Source: Irineochytrium annulatum
Taxonomy: Eukaryota; Chytridiomycota; Chytridiomycetes; Chytridiales; Chytridiaceae
Reading direction: 5' to 3'
Length of the DNA stretch: 64,000 nucleotides
Assembly (NCBI GenBank): GCA_027600665.1
Contig: JADGJL010000004.1
Location: 176,777 to 240,776, forward strand
Shown here in pieces: positions 53,194-61,088 of this stretch. The notes below the pieces were generated by a model. That model was not told where the DNA came from. It did no database searches and saw only the letters and a program-made list of their open reading frames with translations. The translations under genes and the position numbers were made by a program. Positions within the stretch are counted from its first letter, which is position 1; the number at the start of each line of letters is the position of its first letter.

Positions 53194-53499
53194 GGGGGCA
53201 CGTCCTTACTTCATTAGAATCTTTATCTATAACCTATTATAGAAAAACGTTACGGCATGCATCGCCGAAAATCAGGCATGAATATTGAAAAGATTGCATT
53301 GAATATCCCGATGAAATTTGGTTGTTCAGAATTTGTTTAGAGTGAACTGGTAGTATAGACCTATCATCGTGAATCGACTTAGGCAAAGATACCTAGGTGT
53401 CGAAAAACAGAATTGTATCTTGTTCATTGTTATAGGAAAAACACATAGGTAAACATGAAATTAAAGATTAACGGAATGAAATTTTGGAGGTCGACTAGA
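53194..53499 (+). promoter_or_regulatory. Intergenic region between ada and LysM gene
   Basis: No gene is seen. An imperfect inverted repeat CGACTTAGG...CCTAGGTGTCG (53374-53402) followed by AAAAA lies about 100 bases before the LysM gene. I looked for a CGAAC-N4-GTTCG SOS box and did not find one. An in-frame ATG at 53455 precedes the chosen LysM start but lacks a binding site. Confidence 0.35.
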
Positions 53500-53877
53500 A
53501 TGAAATATTCTACGTACAAAAGCATATATGAATCCGTTTATACCAAAACGTCTGATTCTCGCACCTTGCATTTTAAAGAGCAATTCTTGCAGCGTGTGAA
53601 GACACCAACCCGGCTATTGAAGATCGCCACCATAACTCTAATTATAATCATAGGGTGCAGTGCTGTATTCACCGTGTTTGCCGGAGATGAGCAAGTGTTA
53701 TCGGGGGACCGGATCGTTGTATCTCCGGGAGATACGCTGTGGGGCATCTCTGTGGCACATAAACCTCAGCAGATGGACACGCGTGTGTATGTAGAAGCCA
53801 TTAAGAAAGTGAACAAACTTGAGCATAACGCCATCCGGATTGGAGAAGTGTTAGTTTTGCCGGGGTTTGATCGATAG
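53500..53877 (+). CDS. Membrane-anchored LysM protein
   Basis: A 125-residue protein with GGAGG nine bases before ATG 53500. One membrane helix (about 46-66, LLKIATITLIIIIGCSAVF) is followed by an extracellular LysM domain (about 72-122; VVSPGDTLWGISVAHKP and IRIGEVLVLPG). The layout is that of the SOS-induced division inhibitor YneA, but lexA is not next to it and the N-terminal tail is longer. It might act on cell division or bind peptidoglycan in another role. A place near ada is suggestive only. Confidence 0.8.
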   Translation: MKYSTYKSIYESVYTKTSDSRTLHFKEQFLQRVKTPTRLLKIATITLIIIIGCSAVFTVFAGDEQVLSGDRIVVSPGDTLWGISVAHKPQQMDTRVYVEAIKKVNKLEHNAIRIGEVLVLPGFDR

Positions 53878-54053
53878 AATCATCCGTGCATGATGTCATG
53901 AACAAAGCTCTTTTTTATTCATTGAAATGCTGTCACATACTGAATTTATGAATCATTTACATATAATGGAGCTTCATGAGGGACGATATGGTGTAGTGAT
54001 TAATAAGTGGTGTGCTAGATATATGTGCTGTAGATGAATGAAGGGAGAATGAG

Positions 54054-54632
54054 ATGATGACCATGAATATAAAGAAATCTGTACTTTGCATGTCTGTGCT
54101 CTGTATTTCGCTAGTCGTTAGTGCCTGTGGTGCCAAAAATAATAACGAATCCGTTCAGGAACACGCCTATCCGCAATCGAAGCAACCCATAGAGGAAGCT
54201 GGAGAGAGCTCTGTGCCAAATGCGGATGCGAAGAATAACAGTGATCAAGGAAGTGCGAGTGGTGATGAGGGCAAGCCGACAGCTCAATCGGAGTCCCCTG
54301 AACCGTCTGAGCAGATTGATATCGTCATTGACCAGTCGGAGAAACCGACCGAGGGCAACAGCTTTGATTTTGGCATTAAGCAAGTTCCAAAGGGCTATAC
54401 CCTAACGGAGATGCGATGGACATCTAACATGGTGACCATTGTGAATTCGCTACAGGAAGCCATCGAACATGGTGGAAATGGCGAAGAGGGGTTTTACTTT
54501 AGCGGCAATGGACAATTCTCCGGATTTATCTACTCGGATGAGATGAAGGGCGAGCGCGGCAAAGCCACATTTGTCTTCACCAATGATGAGGGGAACGAAA
54601 TCATGGCCGAGAAAGAAATTACGTTGAAGTAG
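54054..54632 (+). CDS. Lipoprotein of unknown function
   Basis: A 192-residue protein with AAGGGAG before ATG 54054 (ATG 54057 is equally possible). Signal with lipobox VVSAC (lipidated Cys about residue 25), then a long acidic Ser/Glu/Gln/Pro spacer (about 28-95), then a small beta-rich domain (GYTLTEMRWTSNMVTIVNSLQ, GFYFSGNGQFSGFIYSDEMKG, GKATFVFTNDEGNEIMAEKE). No family is recognised. It ends at a perfect terminator. Confidence 0.78.
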   Translation: MMTMNIKKSVLCMSVLCISLVVSACGAKNNNESVQEHAYPQSKQPIEEAGESSVPNADAKNNSDQGSASGDEGKPTAQSESPEPSEQIDIVIDQSEKPTEGNSFDFGIKQVPKGYTLTEMRWTSNMVTIVNSLQEAIEHGGNGEEGFYFSGNGQFSGFIYSDEMKGERGKATFVFTNDEGNEIMAEKEITLK

Positions 54633-54678
54633 CACAGGCACATCATGAAGGCTCCGTCTAGGGCCTGTTGAACAGGAA

Positions 54679-54706
54679 AAGCAGCCCATTCGGCTGCTTT
54701 TTTTGA
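54679..54706 (+). terminator. Terminator after lipoprotein gene
   Basis: AAGCAGCC and GGCTGCTT pair around CATTC, followed by T7. Confidence 0.92.
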
Positions 54707-54774
54707 CATGTATGATTTCAAGGTCACCGATCTATCTGTGGCTATATCTATAAAGATTGAACTGAAGATTTACA

Positions 54775-54912
54775 CAAGAACGTAGAGGACAGAAATAACC
54801 AGAAGAAGCGGAGCTAAAAGCTTTCTAAAGGAAAGCTGCTTCGGAAGCATAAACTTCGCCTTTATCCCCTGATTTTCACCTTTATAAAAATAATTAAAAA
54901 ATCGGGGGATAA
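54775..54912. repeat. Candidate extragenic repeat with long inverted repeat
   Basis: The stretch has AAGCTTTC/GGAAAGCT (about 54818-54836) and a long near-perfect pair TTATCCCCTGATTTT (54862-54876) with AAAATCGGGGGATAA (54898-54912), loop about 21 bases. It lies in a 350-base gap at the 3' end of the CdsA-like gene. The style resembles palindromic extragenic elements repeated across Paenibacillus genomes, but only one copy is seen here. Confidence 0.45.
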
Positions 54913-54986
54913 CAGCGATCTGAAGGTTGTTCTGTCATCGAAGTGGCAAGTGTAAAAATTACTTTTTAGTTCAATTTATATAGTTG

Positions 54987-55904
54987 CTACATAAAGTCAA
55001 AGAAATAACGGACCACGTGGAACATTACCGGAGAGGTGTAGGTCAGGCTGTCGACCCGGCTCAGGTAGCTTTTTTTGAGCGAATCAAACTTGTTGTCATC
55101 CCCGATTAACAGATCGCGCTTCAGTACAGACACGGTCAGACTGCCGAAGAATCCGGCCAAACTGATCAGAACCCCGATGAATAGCGAGAATTTCCAATCA
55201 AATGGTGTCAGGTAGGGATGGATGAAATAGGAAGTAGCTGTCGTTACAATGAACGCACATGCGAACCCTTCCCAAGTGACAAACGGATTGGCGGTAGGTA
55301 CCACTTTTCGTTTGCCCAGATAGAGAGAGACCAGATAATGCACCACATCGTTAAGCTGTGTTAACACGACCAGGAACAGTACCAGCTTGGACCCATACTC
55401 CGGTGTGGCGAAAGGGAAATAGGCCAGGTGGCTCAGCCCGAAGACCATCAGCATCAACCCCCATTGTGTGGAGCTGACACTGCGCAGGAATCCGACCGTA
55501 CCTTTGTTGATCAGGCGTGGCAAGGGAAGCACCAGGAAAACATATAGTGGAATAAACACGATAAACATGCCATACCATCCAATGTAGATCCAATAGAACT
55601 GAACCGGAATCGCCAGATACGCCCATAGGAACAGTCTGCGGTCGGCTTTGCGTGTACTGCGAATCATGGAGAAGTATTCTTTGAGTGAGAAGAATGCCAA
55701 TACCATGAGAGAGATCAGGGACACGATGGGGTTGAAAAGGGTAGCGAGGCAGAAGATCACGAACATGCCCCACCAGGTTTTGATTTTTTGGCCGATGCCT
55801 GAATAGTCTTTGCTTGGTTGAAGCTTCGCAATAACTTTGTAGACGATATGTATCACAAGTAAAGCTGTGAAGATTAACGTTAGAGTAAAGAGTGAGCTGC
55901 TCAC
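54987..55904 (-). CDS. Phosphatidate cytidylyltransferase-like membrane enzyme (CdsA family)
   Basis: A 305-residue protein with about eight membrane helices. GTG 55904 follows AGCAGGTGATC. The C-terminal signature reads GSLTVSVLKRDLLIGDDNKFDSL then SYLSRVDSL, matching the CDP-diacylglycerol synthase pattern S-x-x-KR-x(3)-K-D ... D-R-x-D with changes (no GHGG segment). It uses CTP to activate phosphatidate in phospholipid synthesis, or a related lipid. As the normal cdsA sits in a ribosome recycling/dxr cluster in Firmicutes, this is probably a second, divergent copy. It is divergent from a YiiX-like hydrolase. Confidence 0.85.
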   Translation of the reverse strand: MSSSLFTLTLIFTALLVIHIVYKVIAKLQPSKDYSGIGQKIKTWWGMFVIFCLATLFNPIVSLISLMVLAFFSLKEYFSMIRSTRKADRRLFLWAYLAIPVQFYWIYIGWYGMFIVFIPLYVFLVLPLPRLINKGTVGFLRSVSSTQWGLMLMVFGLSHLAYFPFATPEYGSKLVLFLVVLTQLNDVVHYLVSLYLGKRKVVPTANPFVTWEGFACAFIVTTATSYFIHPYLTPFDWKFSLFIGVLISLAGFFGSLTVSVLKRDLLIGDDNKFDSLKKSYLSRVDSLTYTSPVMFHVVRYFFDFM

Positions 55905-55999
55905 GACCGATCACCTGCTTATTCAAAGTAAGATTCCATTATAGGGCACCTATGTTATTATGAAGGAATAGTGCCAACTTGATAAGGGGAAATTTTGCT

Positions 56000-56554
56000 A
56001 TGACAGATGAACGCTCCATCTATATTTTGCTTACGAATACAGGAACGTTGTTTACCAAGGTTATTCAGAGCTATACCCGAGCGCCGTATAATCACGCATC
56101 AATCGCATTTGACAAGGAATTATCCGAACTGTACAGCTTCGGTCGCAAGCATCCGAGTAATCCGCTGAACGGCGGGTTTGTGAAGGAAGATATTCAGACA
56201 GGTACATACAGCAAGTATCCCAATACCACATGTGTCATATATGAGCTTCAGGTGACGGATCGTGAAGTGGAAAAGATGAAACGTGTGCTGCACATTTTCA
56301 TCCGCAGCCGCCAGAAATATATGTACAATCTACTCGGTGTGATTGGCATTACGCTCAAGGAGCCGGTGGAGTTCAGCAACTCCTACTTCTGTTCCCAATT
56401 TGTAGCCGAGATTCTACAGCGTTCAGGCATCAAGTTATGGAACAAGCTGCCGGCGCTCGTGACACCGGATGATTTTCGCCAGAGTGAACGATTGCAAATG
56501 GTCTATGAAGGGAAATTGAGTGAGTATACGTTGGGGAATGCAGAGCAGGAATAG
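56000..56554 (+). CDS. YiiX/YebB-like permuted NlpC/P60 hydrolase
   Basis: A 184-residue protein with AAGGGGAAA before ATG 56000; a TTG at 55979 is less likely. The permuted papain-like fold shows the His first, in YNHASIAFDKELSELYSFG, and the Cys later, in NSYFCSQFVAEILQ, as in YiiX/YaeF proteins. There is no signal peptide. These enzymes can act on peptide or lipid amide/ester bonds. It is divergent from the CdsA-like gene with about 95 bases between, so a role near phospholipids is possible. Confidence 0.82.
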   Translation: MTDERSIYILLTNTGTLFTKVIQSYTRAPYNHASIAFDKELSELYSFGRKHPSNPLNGGFVKEDIQTGTYSKYPNTTCVIYELQVTDREVEKMKRVLHIFIRSRQKYMYNLLGVIGITLKEPVEFSNSYFCSQFVAEILQRSGIKLWNKLPALVTPDDFRQSERLQMVYEGKLSEYTLGNAEQE

Positions 56555-56599
56555 GGTAGGTGCGTGTGCTGATGCTTGCCAAGGAATTCAACCATAAAC

Positions 56600-56637
56600 C
56601 AGCCTGCTGCCACGAGATGACGAGGCAACAGGCTGTT
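56600..56637 (+). terminator. Terminator after YiiX-like gene
   Basis: AGCCTGCTGCC pairs with GGCAACAGGCT (one mismatch), then TGTTTGT. Moderate. Confidence 0.6.
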
Positions 56638-56671
56638 TGTGTATTTCATATAGATAATGGTGAGAGCCGAT

Positions 56672-56820
56672 TTCTAAGGAACACATAACGTCTTATTTGG
56701 CCTCTCGGCCCTCTTTTGAAAATGTAAGGAACACGAGACACGTTATTTCCCGCAATCACTTGATAAATACGCTGCAAACGGTTATTTATTCAGGTATAGC
56801 GTGTCTCAGGTTCATTAGAT
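56672..56820. repeat. Extragenic element: direct and inverted copies of a GGAACACxxGACACGTTATTT word
   Basis: TAAGGAACACATAACGTCTTATTT (near 56677) and TAAGGAACACGAGACACGTTATTT (near 56725) are direct copies about 48 bases apart. A degenerate inverted copy, GCGTGTCTCAGGTTCATTA (56799-56817), lets the second fold into a large stem. No gene is present. It could be a small mobile or palindromic element in the gap before the glycerate permease gene. Confidence 0.5.
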
Positions 56821-56958
56821 TTCTGTGGGCGCTTTAAACCGCTAGCCCCTCACGTTGTGCATATGCACAATGAATTTCGTCCTTTCATCAATATTTATTC
56901 TCGCCTCCAGCAACTATAATGAAAGCGTGTTCAACAAGTGCATGGGGGGCAATTACTA

Positions 56959-58254
56959 ATGGAACCTTTAACAATTAGCTGGATTGGCGCGCTGGCAGGA
57001 CTGGCTATAGCCATCATTTTGATTTTGAGGAAACTGAATCCGGTCTATTCCTTATTTCTGGGTGCAATTGTAGGCGCTTTAATTGGCGGAGCGAACCTGG
57101 ATGAGACCGTAAATATACTGGTAAATGGCACGCAAAGTGTTATGGGAACGGTACTCCGTGTATTAGCCGCCGGGGTACTTGCAGGTGTCATGATGGAATC
57201 GGGAGCGGCGGAGACGATAGCGCAGGCGATCGTACGTAAATTTGGCGGAAGCAAAGCGATTCTCGCCTTGGCACTGGCTACGATGATCATTACCGCGGTT
57301 GGGGTATTTATCCCCGTAGCCGTGCTGATCGTGGCACCAATTGCATTGTCTGTAGGTAATAAAATGGGCATATCCAAATTGGCCCTACTGCTGGCTTTAT
57401 CGGGTGGAGGTAAGGCGGGCAACATTATCTCTCCGAACCCCAATACCATTGCAGCAGCACGAGGATTCGATCTTGATCTGAGCAACGTTATGCTGGCAGG
57501 CGTAATTCCCGCCATCTGCGGCTTGATTGTAACTGTAATTGTAGCTTCAATGCTCAAGAACAAGGGGGTTATGGTTTCTGACCAGGAAGCCGAACAGGGC
57601 GATATAGATACATCGAAGTATCCTCCACTGAGCAAAGCCATTGTTGCTCCGTTGGTAGCGATCATTTTGTTGATGATCAATCCCATCGGCTCTATTACGG
57701 GCATTGATGTATTGTCTACTTTCAAAGTGGATGCGATGTACATCCTGCCGATTGCAGGCATCATCGGTATGCTGGCGATGGGGCAAGGCAGAAACATCGT
57801 GAAATATACAACCTCAGGATTAAACAAGATGACCGCAACTGTGCTCATTCTAGTAGGTGCAGGCGGAATCGCAGGACTTATCTCTGCTTCAGATCTGTCG
57901 GGTCAGGTCGTTGGTCTGATCGAAGCATCCGGAATATCCGGCACCTTCCTCGCACCAATCGCGGGCATTCTGATGGCGGCAGCAACGGCTTCGACATCGA
58001 CGGGGGTTATCTTGGCAACAGGTTCCTTCGGTGATGCCATCCTGAACATGGGCACAGCACCACTCGCGGCCGCTGTTATGGTGCACACCGGGGCTACCGT
58101 TATCGATTCCCTGCCACAGGGCAATTACTTCCACGTGTCGGCTGACAGCATGAAGATGACAATTCGTCAGCGGATGGGCGTTATTCCATATGAAGCAATT
58201 GTAGGTGGCACGATGGCGATCGTTGCAACGATATTGTACGGATTTATCCTTTAA
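56959..58254 (+). CDS. GntP-family permease, probable glycerate transporter
   Basis: A 431-residue membrane protein with about twelve helices. ATG 56959 follows GGGGGGC; the earlier GTG 56938 is less likely. GntP features are NPVYSLFLGAIVGALIGG, GVLAGVMMESGAAETIA, SGGGKAGNIISPNPNTIAAARGF and the final TGATVIDSLPQGNYFHVSADSM. The gene sits 30 bases before a glycerate kinase gene and opposite a CdaR regulator, so glycerate (or a related sugar acid) is the likely substrate. Confidence 0.92.
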   Translation: MEPLTISWIGALAGLAIAIILILRKLNPVYSLFLGAIVGALIGGANLDETVNILVNGTQSVMGTVLRVLAAGVLAGVMMESGAAETIAQAIVRKFGGSKAILALALATMIITAVGVFIPVAVLIVAPIALSVGNKMGISKLALLLALSGGGKAGNIISPNPNTIAAARGFDLDLSNVMLAGVIPAICGLIVTVIVASMLKNKGVMVSDQEAEQGDIDTSKYPPLSKAIVAPLVAIILLMINPIGSITGIDVLSTFKVDAMYILPIAGIIGMLAMGQGRNIVKYTTSGLNKMTATVLILVGAGGIAGLISASDLSGQVVGLIEASGISGTFLAPIAGILMAAATASTSTGVILATGSFGDAILNMGTAPLAAAVMVHTGATVIDSLPQGNYFHVSADSMKMTIRQRMGVIPYEAIVGGTMAIVATILYGFIL

Positions 58255-58284
58255 TTCTTGAATTTAACGGATGGAGTGAGAGAG

Positions 58285-59451
58285 ATGAGAGATACGGTAG
58301 AAAATAGAGGCATGACGTTTGTTCTGGCACCAGATTCGTTTAAAGAAAGCATGACTGCGAAAGAAGTATGTATCGCGATGGAAAAAGGATTGCGTAAAAT
58401 ATATCCGACCGCAGGATATATTCATGTCCCCATGGCGGATGGTGGGGAAGGTACGGTCCAGTCCCTTGTGGATGCTTCTGGCGGTTCCCTTCACCAGCAA
58501 GAGATGAGCGGACCCTTAGGTCAGACGGTGACTGCCCAGTATGGCATTCTGGGTGACGGCACAACGGCGGCCATAGAGATGGCATCGGCCAGTGGCATAC
58601 ATCTGGTTACCAAGGAAGCCCGAGACCCGCTACGGACGACAACGTATGGAACAGGAGAGTTAATTCGGGCATGTCTGGATCTGGGTATCCGTAAAATGAT
58701 TATCGGCATTGGTGGCAGTGCGACGAATGATGGTGGTGCTGGTATGGCTGAAGCGCTGGGTGCCAAGTTTCTGGATGCACAGGGTCAACCGCTTGCGCGG
58801 GGTGGTGGGGCTTTGAATCAACTTGCTCAGATTGATGTATCCGGTCTGGATGAGCGTTTGAAGGAAGTGGAATTCATTGTCGCCTGTGATGTGACCAATC
58901 CACTCTGTGGGGAGCATGGGGCATCAAGGGTGTTTGGGCCACAAAAGGGGGCTACCCCAGAGATGGTTGAGCAGCTGGATGCGAACCTGTCCCATTATGC
59001 AGATGTGGTGAAACAGCAACTGTACAAAGATATCCGTGATATACCAGGTGCCGGAGCGGCTGGCGGATTGGGTGCGGGACTTTTGATTTTTACACAGGCA
59101 GTGCTACGTAAAGGGATTGAAATTGTCATTGAATATACGGAGTTGCGTGAAAAATTGGTTGCTGCGGATGTGGTATTTACGGGCGAGGGCGGTATTGACT
59201 TCCAAACGAAATTTGGTAAAACGCCCTATGGTGTTGCTCGGGCAGCCAAGGAAGCGGGTAAACCTGTGATTGCCCTTGCAGGCTATGTAGGTGAAGGGAT
59301 CGACACCCTGTACGAGGAAGGCATTGATGCCATATTTGGTATTGTGCCTGGGGCAGCAGATCTGGAGCAACTATTGCGAGAAGGCCCGGAAAATGTAGAG
59401 CGTACAACCGAGAATATTGCCAGGGTGCTGAAACTGGGTCTACTCTCTTAG
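58285..59451 (+). CDS. glxK: Glycerate kinase (GlxK/GarK)
   Basis: A 388-residue glycerate 2-kinase. ATG 58285 has GGAGTGAGAG upstream; an in-frame TTG at 58258 is less likely. Family features: FVLAPDSFKESMTAKEV, VPMADGGEGTVQSLV, IGIGGSATNDGGAGMAEALG, DVTNPLCGEHGASRVFGPQKG, and FTGEGGIDFQTKFGKTPYGVA. It makes 2-phosphoglycerate from glycerate taken up by the GntP protein, feeding lower glycolysis. The pair is most likely controlled by the CdaR homologue that is convergent downstream. Confidence 0.95.
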   Translation: MRDTVENRGMTFVLAPDSFKESMTAKEVCIAMEKGLRKIYPTAGYIHVPMADGGEGTVQSLVDASGGSLHQQEMSGPLGQTVTAQYGILGDGTTAAIEMASASGIHLVTKEARDPLRTTTYGTGELIRACLDLGIRKMIIGIGGSATNDGGAGMAEALGAKFLDAQGQPLARGGGALNQLAQIDVSGLDERLKEVEFIVACDVTNPLCGEHGASRVFGPQKGATPEMVEQLDANLSHYADVVKQQLYKDIRDIPGAGAAGGLGAGLLIFTQAVLRKGIEIVIEYTELREKLVAADVVFTGEGGIDFQTKFGKTPYGVARAAKEAGKPVIALAGYVGEGIDTLYEEGIDAIFGIVPGAADLEQLLREGPENVERTTENIARVLKLGLLS

Positions 59452-59507
59452 AACAGTAACGATCGGGATTGTACGGGGAGTTAAGCAATCGTATTGGAAT
59501 GCGATGT

Positions 59508-59563
59508 AAAAAAGACGGGATACGGATATGCCTGAAATCAGGCGGTCTGTGTCTCGTCTTTTG
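59508..59563. terminator. Bidirectional terminator between glxK and cdaR genes
   Basis: AAAAGACGGGA pairs with TCTCGTCTTTT (one G.T), with an inner GCCTGA/TCAGGC stem. A- and T-runs at both ends. Confidence 0.8.
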
Positions 59564-59586
59564 CTGTTCTGTAAGCTGTTAGGACG

Positions 59587-60633
59587 TTATTGGTAGAACG
59601 CGAGTAGTCCGTGGGTCAGTTCAATGAGTTCCAGCAGATTACGGGGGTCTTTGCCCGTCAGGGTCTGTATGCGTTTGAGCCGATATTGAAGCGTATTGCG
59701 GTGAATATTGAGATGGTCCGCTGTTGTGCTCATACTGCCGTTATGGTGGATAAAACTGCGGAGCGTGTCCAGCAGATCGGCTGTATCCTCAAGTTTGCTG
59801 ATAATATTGGCATGAGGGGTTAGATCAGCTGCGCTGAATCGTACCAGAAAGGGCACATCCTCATACCGAATGATCGGTGTGTCTGGTTGAAGTGACAACA
59901 GGATGTTCATCACAGACCGGGCCTGTTCATAACCGGTGGCGATGTTCGCTTCTTTTTGACTAACGGCGATGAATGCTTCGGGTGAAATCTGACTCAAACG
60001 CTGAATCATCGGACCAACGTCTGCTTCGTTCTGGATCAGGATGAGCTGTGTATGGTCATCCCCTTCAATAGCGAATGAAGGAACTTGGAGCAATATTCGG
60101 TTGATCTCAGTGTCCGCAGCCATGGATTTACTGGGGAAACGGATATATAGAAGAACGGTCGGCAATTGTAGGTCAATGCGGTATTGCAGGGCTTCCTTTT
60201 TGACCTTCTGTGAGTAGGAACCGGATTGGTTCAGCAGTCGTTCGATAAAGGCTTTTTTACGTGAAGCTTCATGGGCCATGCTTTCCAATTGATTACGCTG
60301 TTCGATCAGGAGAGATACGGTGGTACGCACGATGTTGCAGAAAGGCCGAACTTCATCCGGATGACCGGATATGCCAATGACTCCAACATGCTGCTGATTG
60401 AATAGAATCGGTTCATTGGTCCCCATTTTCTCAAGTATGCCATCTTCCCAGACCTCAACCATGCTTCCTGTCGTCAACGCGCGGACGGCGCCCTGATGAA
60501 CGGTGCCCACACGTTCCTTCTGACCACTTCCAATAATAATGCCGTGCTCATTCATGATGTTGATGTTGTATGGAATGTCCTGCATCATTTTATCTACGAT
60601 ATCCTGTGCCTGTCTCTCCGATAGCTGCAACAC
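59587..60633 (-). CDS. cdaR: CdaR-type sugar diacid regulator
   Basis: A 348-residue regulator. GTG 60633 follows GGGGTGG; TTG 60630 is an alternative. The N-terminal diacid recognition domain (about 1-135; AQDIVDKMMQDIPYNINIMNEHG, IGISGHPDEVRPF) precedes a GGDEF-like middle part and a C-terminal PucR/CdaR helix-turn-helix (SMSTTADHLNIHRNTLQYRL) at about 300-345. Members activate glycerate, galactarate or glucarate genes. Its convergence with the glycerate permease and kinase genes makes them the expected targets. Confidence 0.92.
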   Translation of the reverse strand: MLQLSERQAQDIVDKMMQDIPYNINIMNEHGIIIGSGQKERVGTVHQGAVRALTTGSMVEVWEDGILEKMGTNEPILFNQQHVGVIGISGHPDEVRPFCNIVRTTVSLLIEQRNQLESMAHEASRKKAFIERLLNQSGSYSQKVKKEALQYRIDLQLPTVLLYIRFPSKSMAADTEINRILLQVPSFAIEGDDHTQLILIQNEADVGPMIQRLSQISPEAFIAVSQKEANIATGYEQARSVMNILLSLQPDTPIIRYEDVPFLVRFSAADLTPHANIISKLEDTADLLDTLRSFIHHNGSMSTTADHLNIHRNTLQYRLKRIQTLTGKDPRNLLELIELTHGLLAFYQ

Positions 60634-60783
60634 CGAAGTTCCACCCCTTCCATTTCATCGTGCAAAATGTACCTCTTCTCTGATGAGAATTCCGCCCGAT
60701 AACCATATTGTGCATCTGAACGAAATTATAGAGGAATGGTAAGGCTTACACAAGCGAAGTGGCTACAATGGAGAAATTACTCA

Positions 60784-60861
60784 TACCGTTACATAGTTAA
60801 AGATCAAAACATCATGACCGACAGCACATTGTATGTGGATGGCGGGTACACTTTGATTTAA
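60784..60861 (+). pseudogene. Remnant of an SDR gene 3' end
   Basis: Codons 60784-60861 read YRYIVKDQNIMTDSTLYVDG then GYTLI and a stop. STLYVDGGYT is the standard C-terminus of short-chain dehydrogenases (usually TGSTLYVDGG). No start or the rest of the enzyme is present, so only the tail remains. Confidence 0.65.
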
Positions 60862-60934
60862 GAGTCTGAGTTATATAGGTCCAAAAGAATATAATTTTAA
60901 AAATAAAATGATGAAATATGGCGAAAAAAGTTGA

Positions 60935-60972
60935 GTTCTACCCTGGTTTTGCACTACAGGGTGGATCTTTTT
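60935..60972 (+). terminator. Terminator-like hairpin
   Basis: CTACCCTG (60938-60945) pairs with CAGGGTGG (60957-60964), followed by ATCTTTTTCC. It may be the former terminator of the decayed SDR gene and now shields the next gene. Confidence 0.6.
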
Positions 60973-61088
60973 CCTTTTATTATCATTTTTTGTTTAGATT
61001 CTGTTTATTGCAGTGCACTACAATAGGCCTTACGTATCAGAGGGATTGAGTTTATATGAAAAAACATGAGACAGGGAGGATCAAGTAC

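Noticed and set aside
53330..53400. LexA (SOS) box before the LysM gene
   Set aside because: GAATTTGTTT resembles half-sites but the four-base spacing and the outer CGAAC/GTTCG symmetry are absent.
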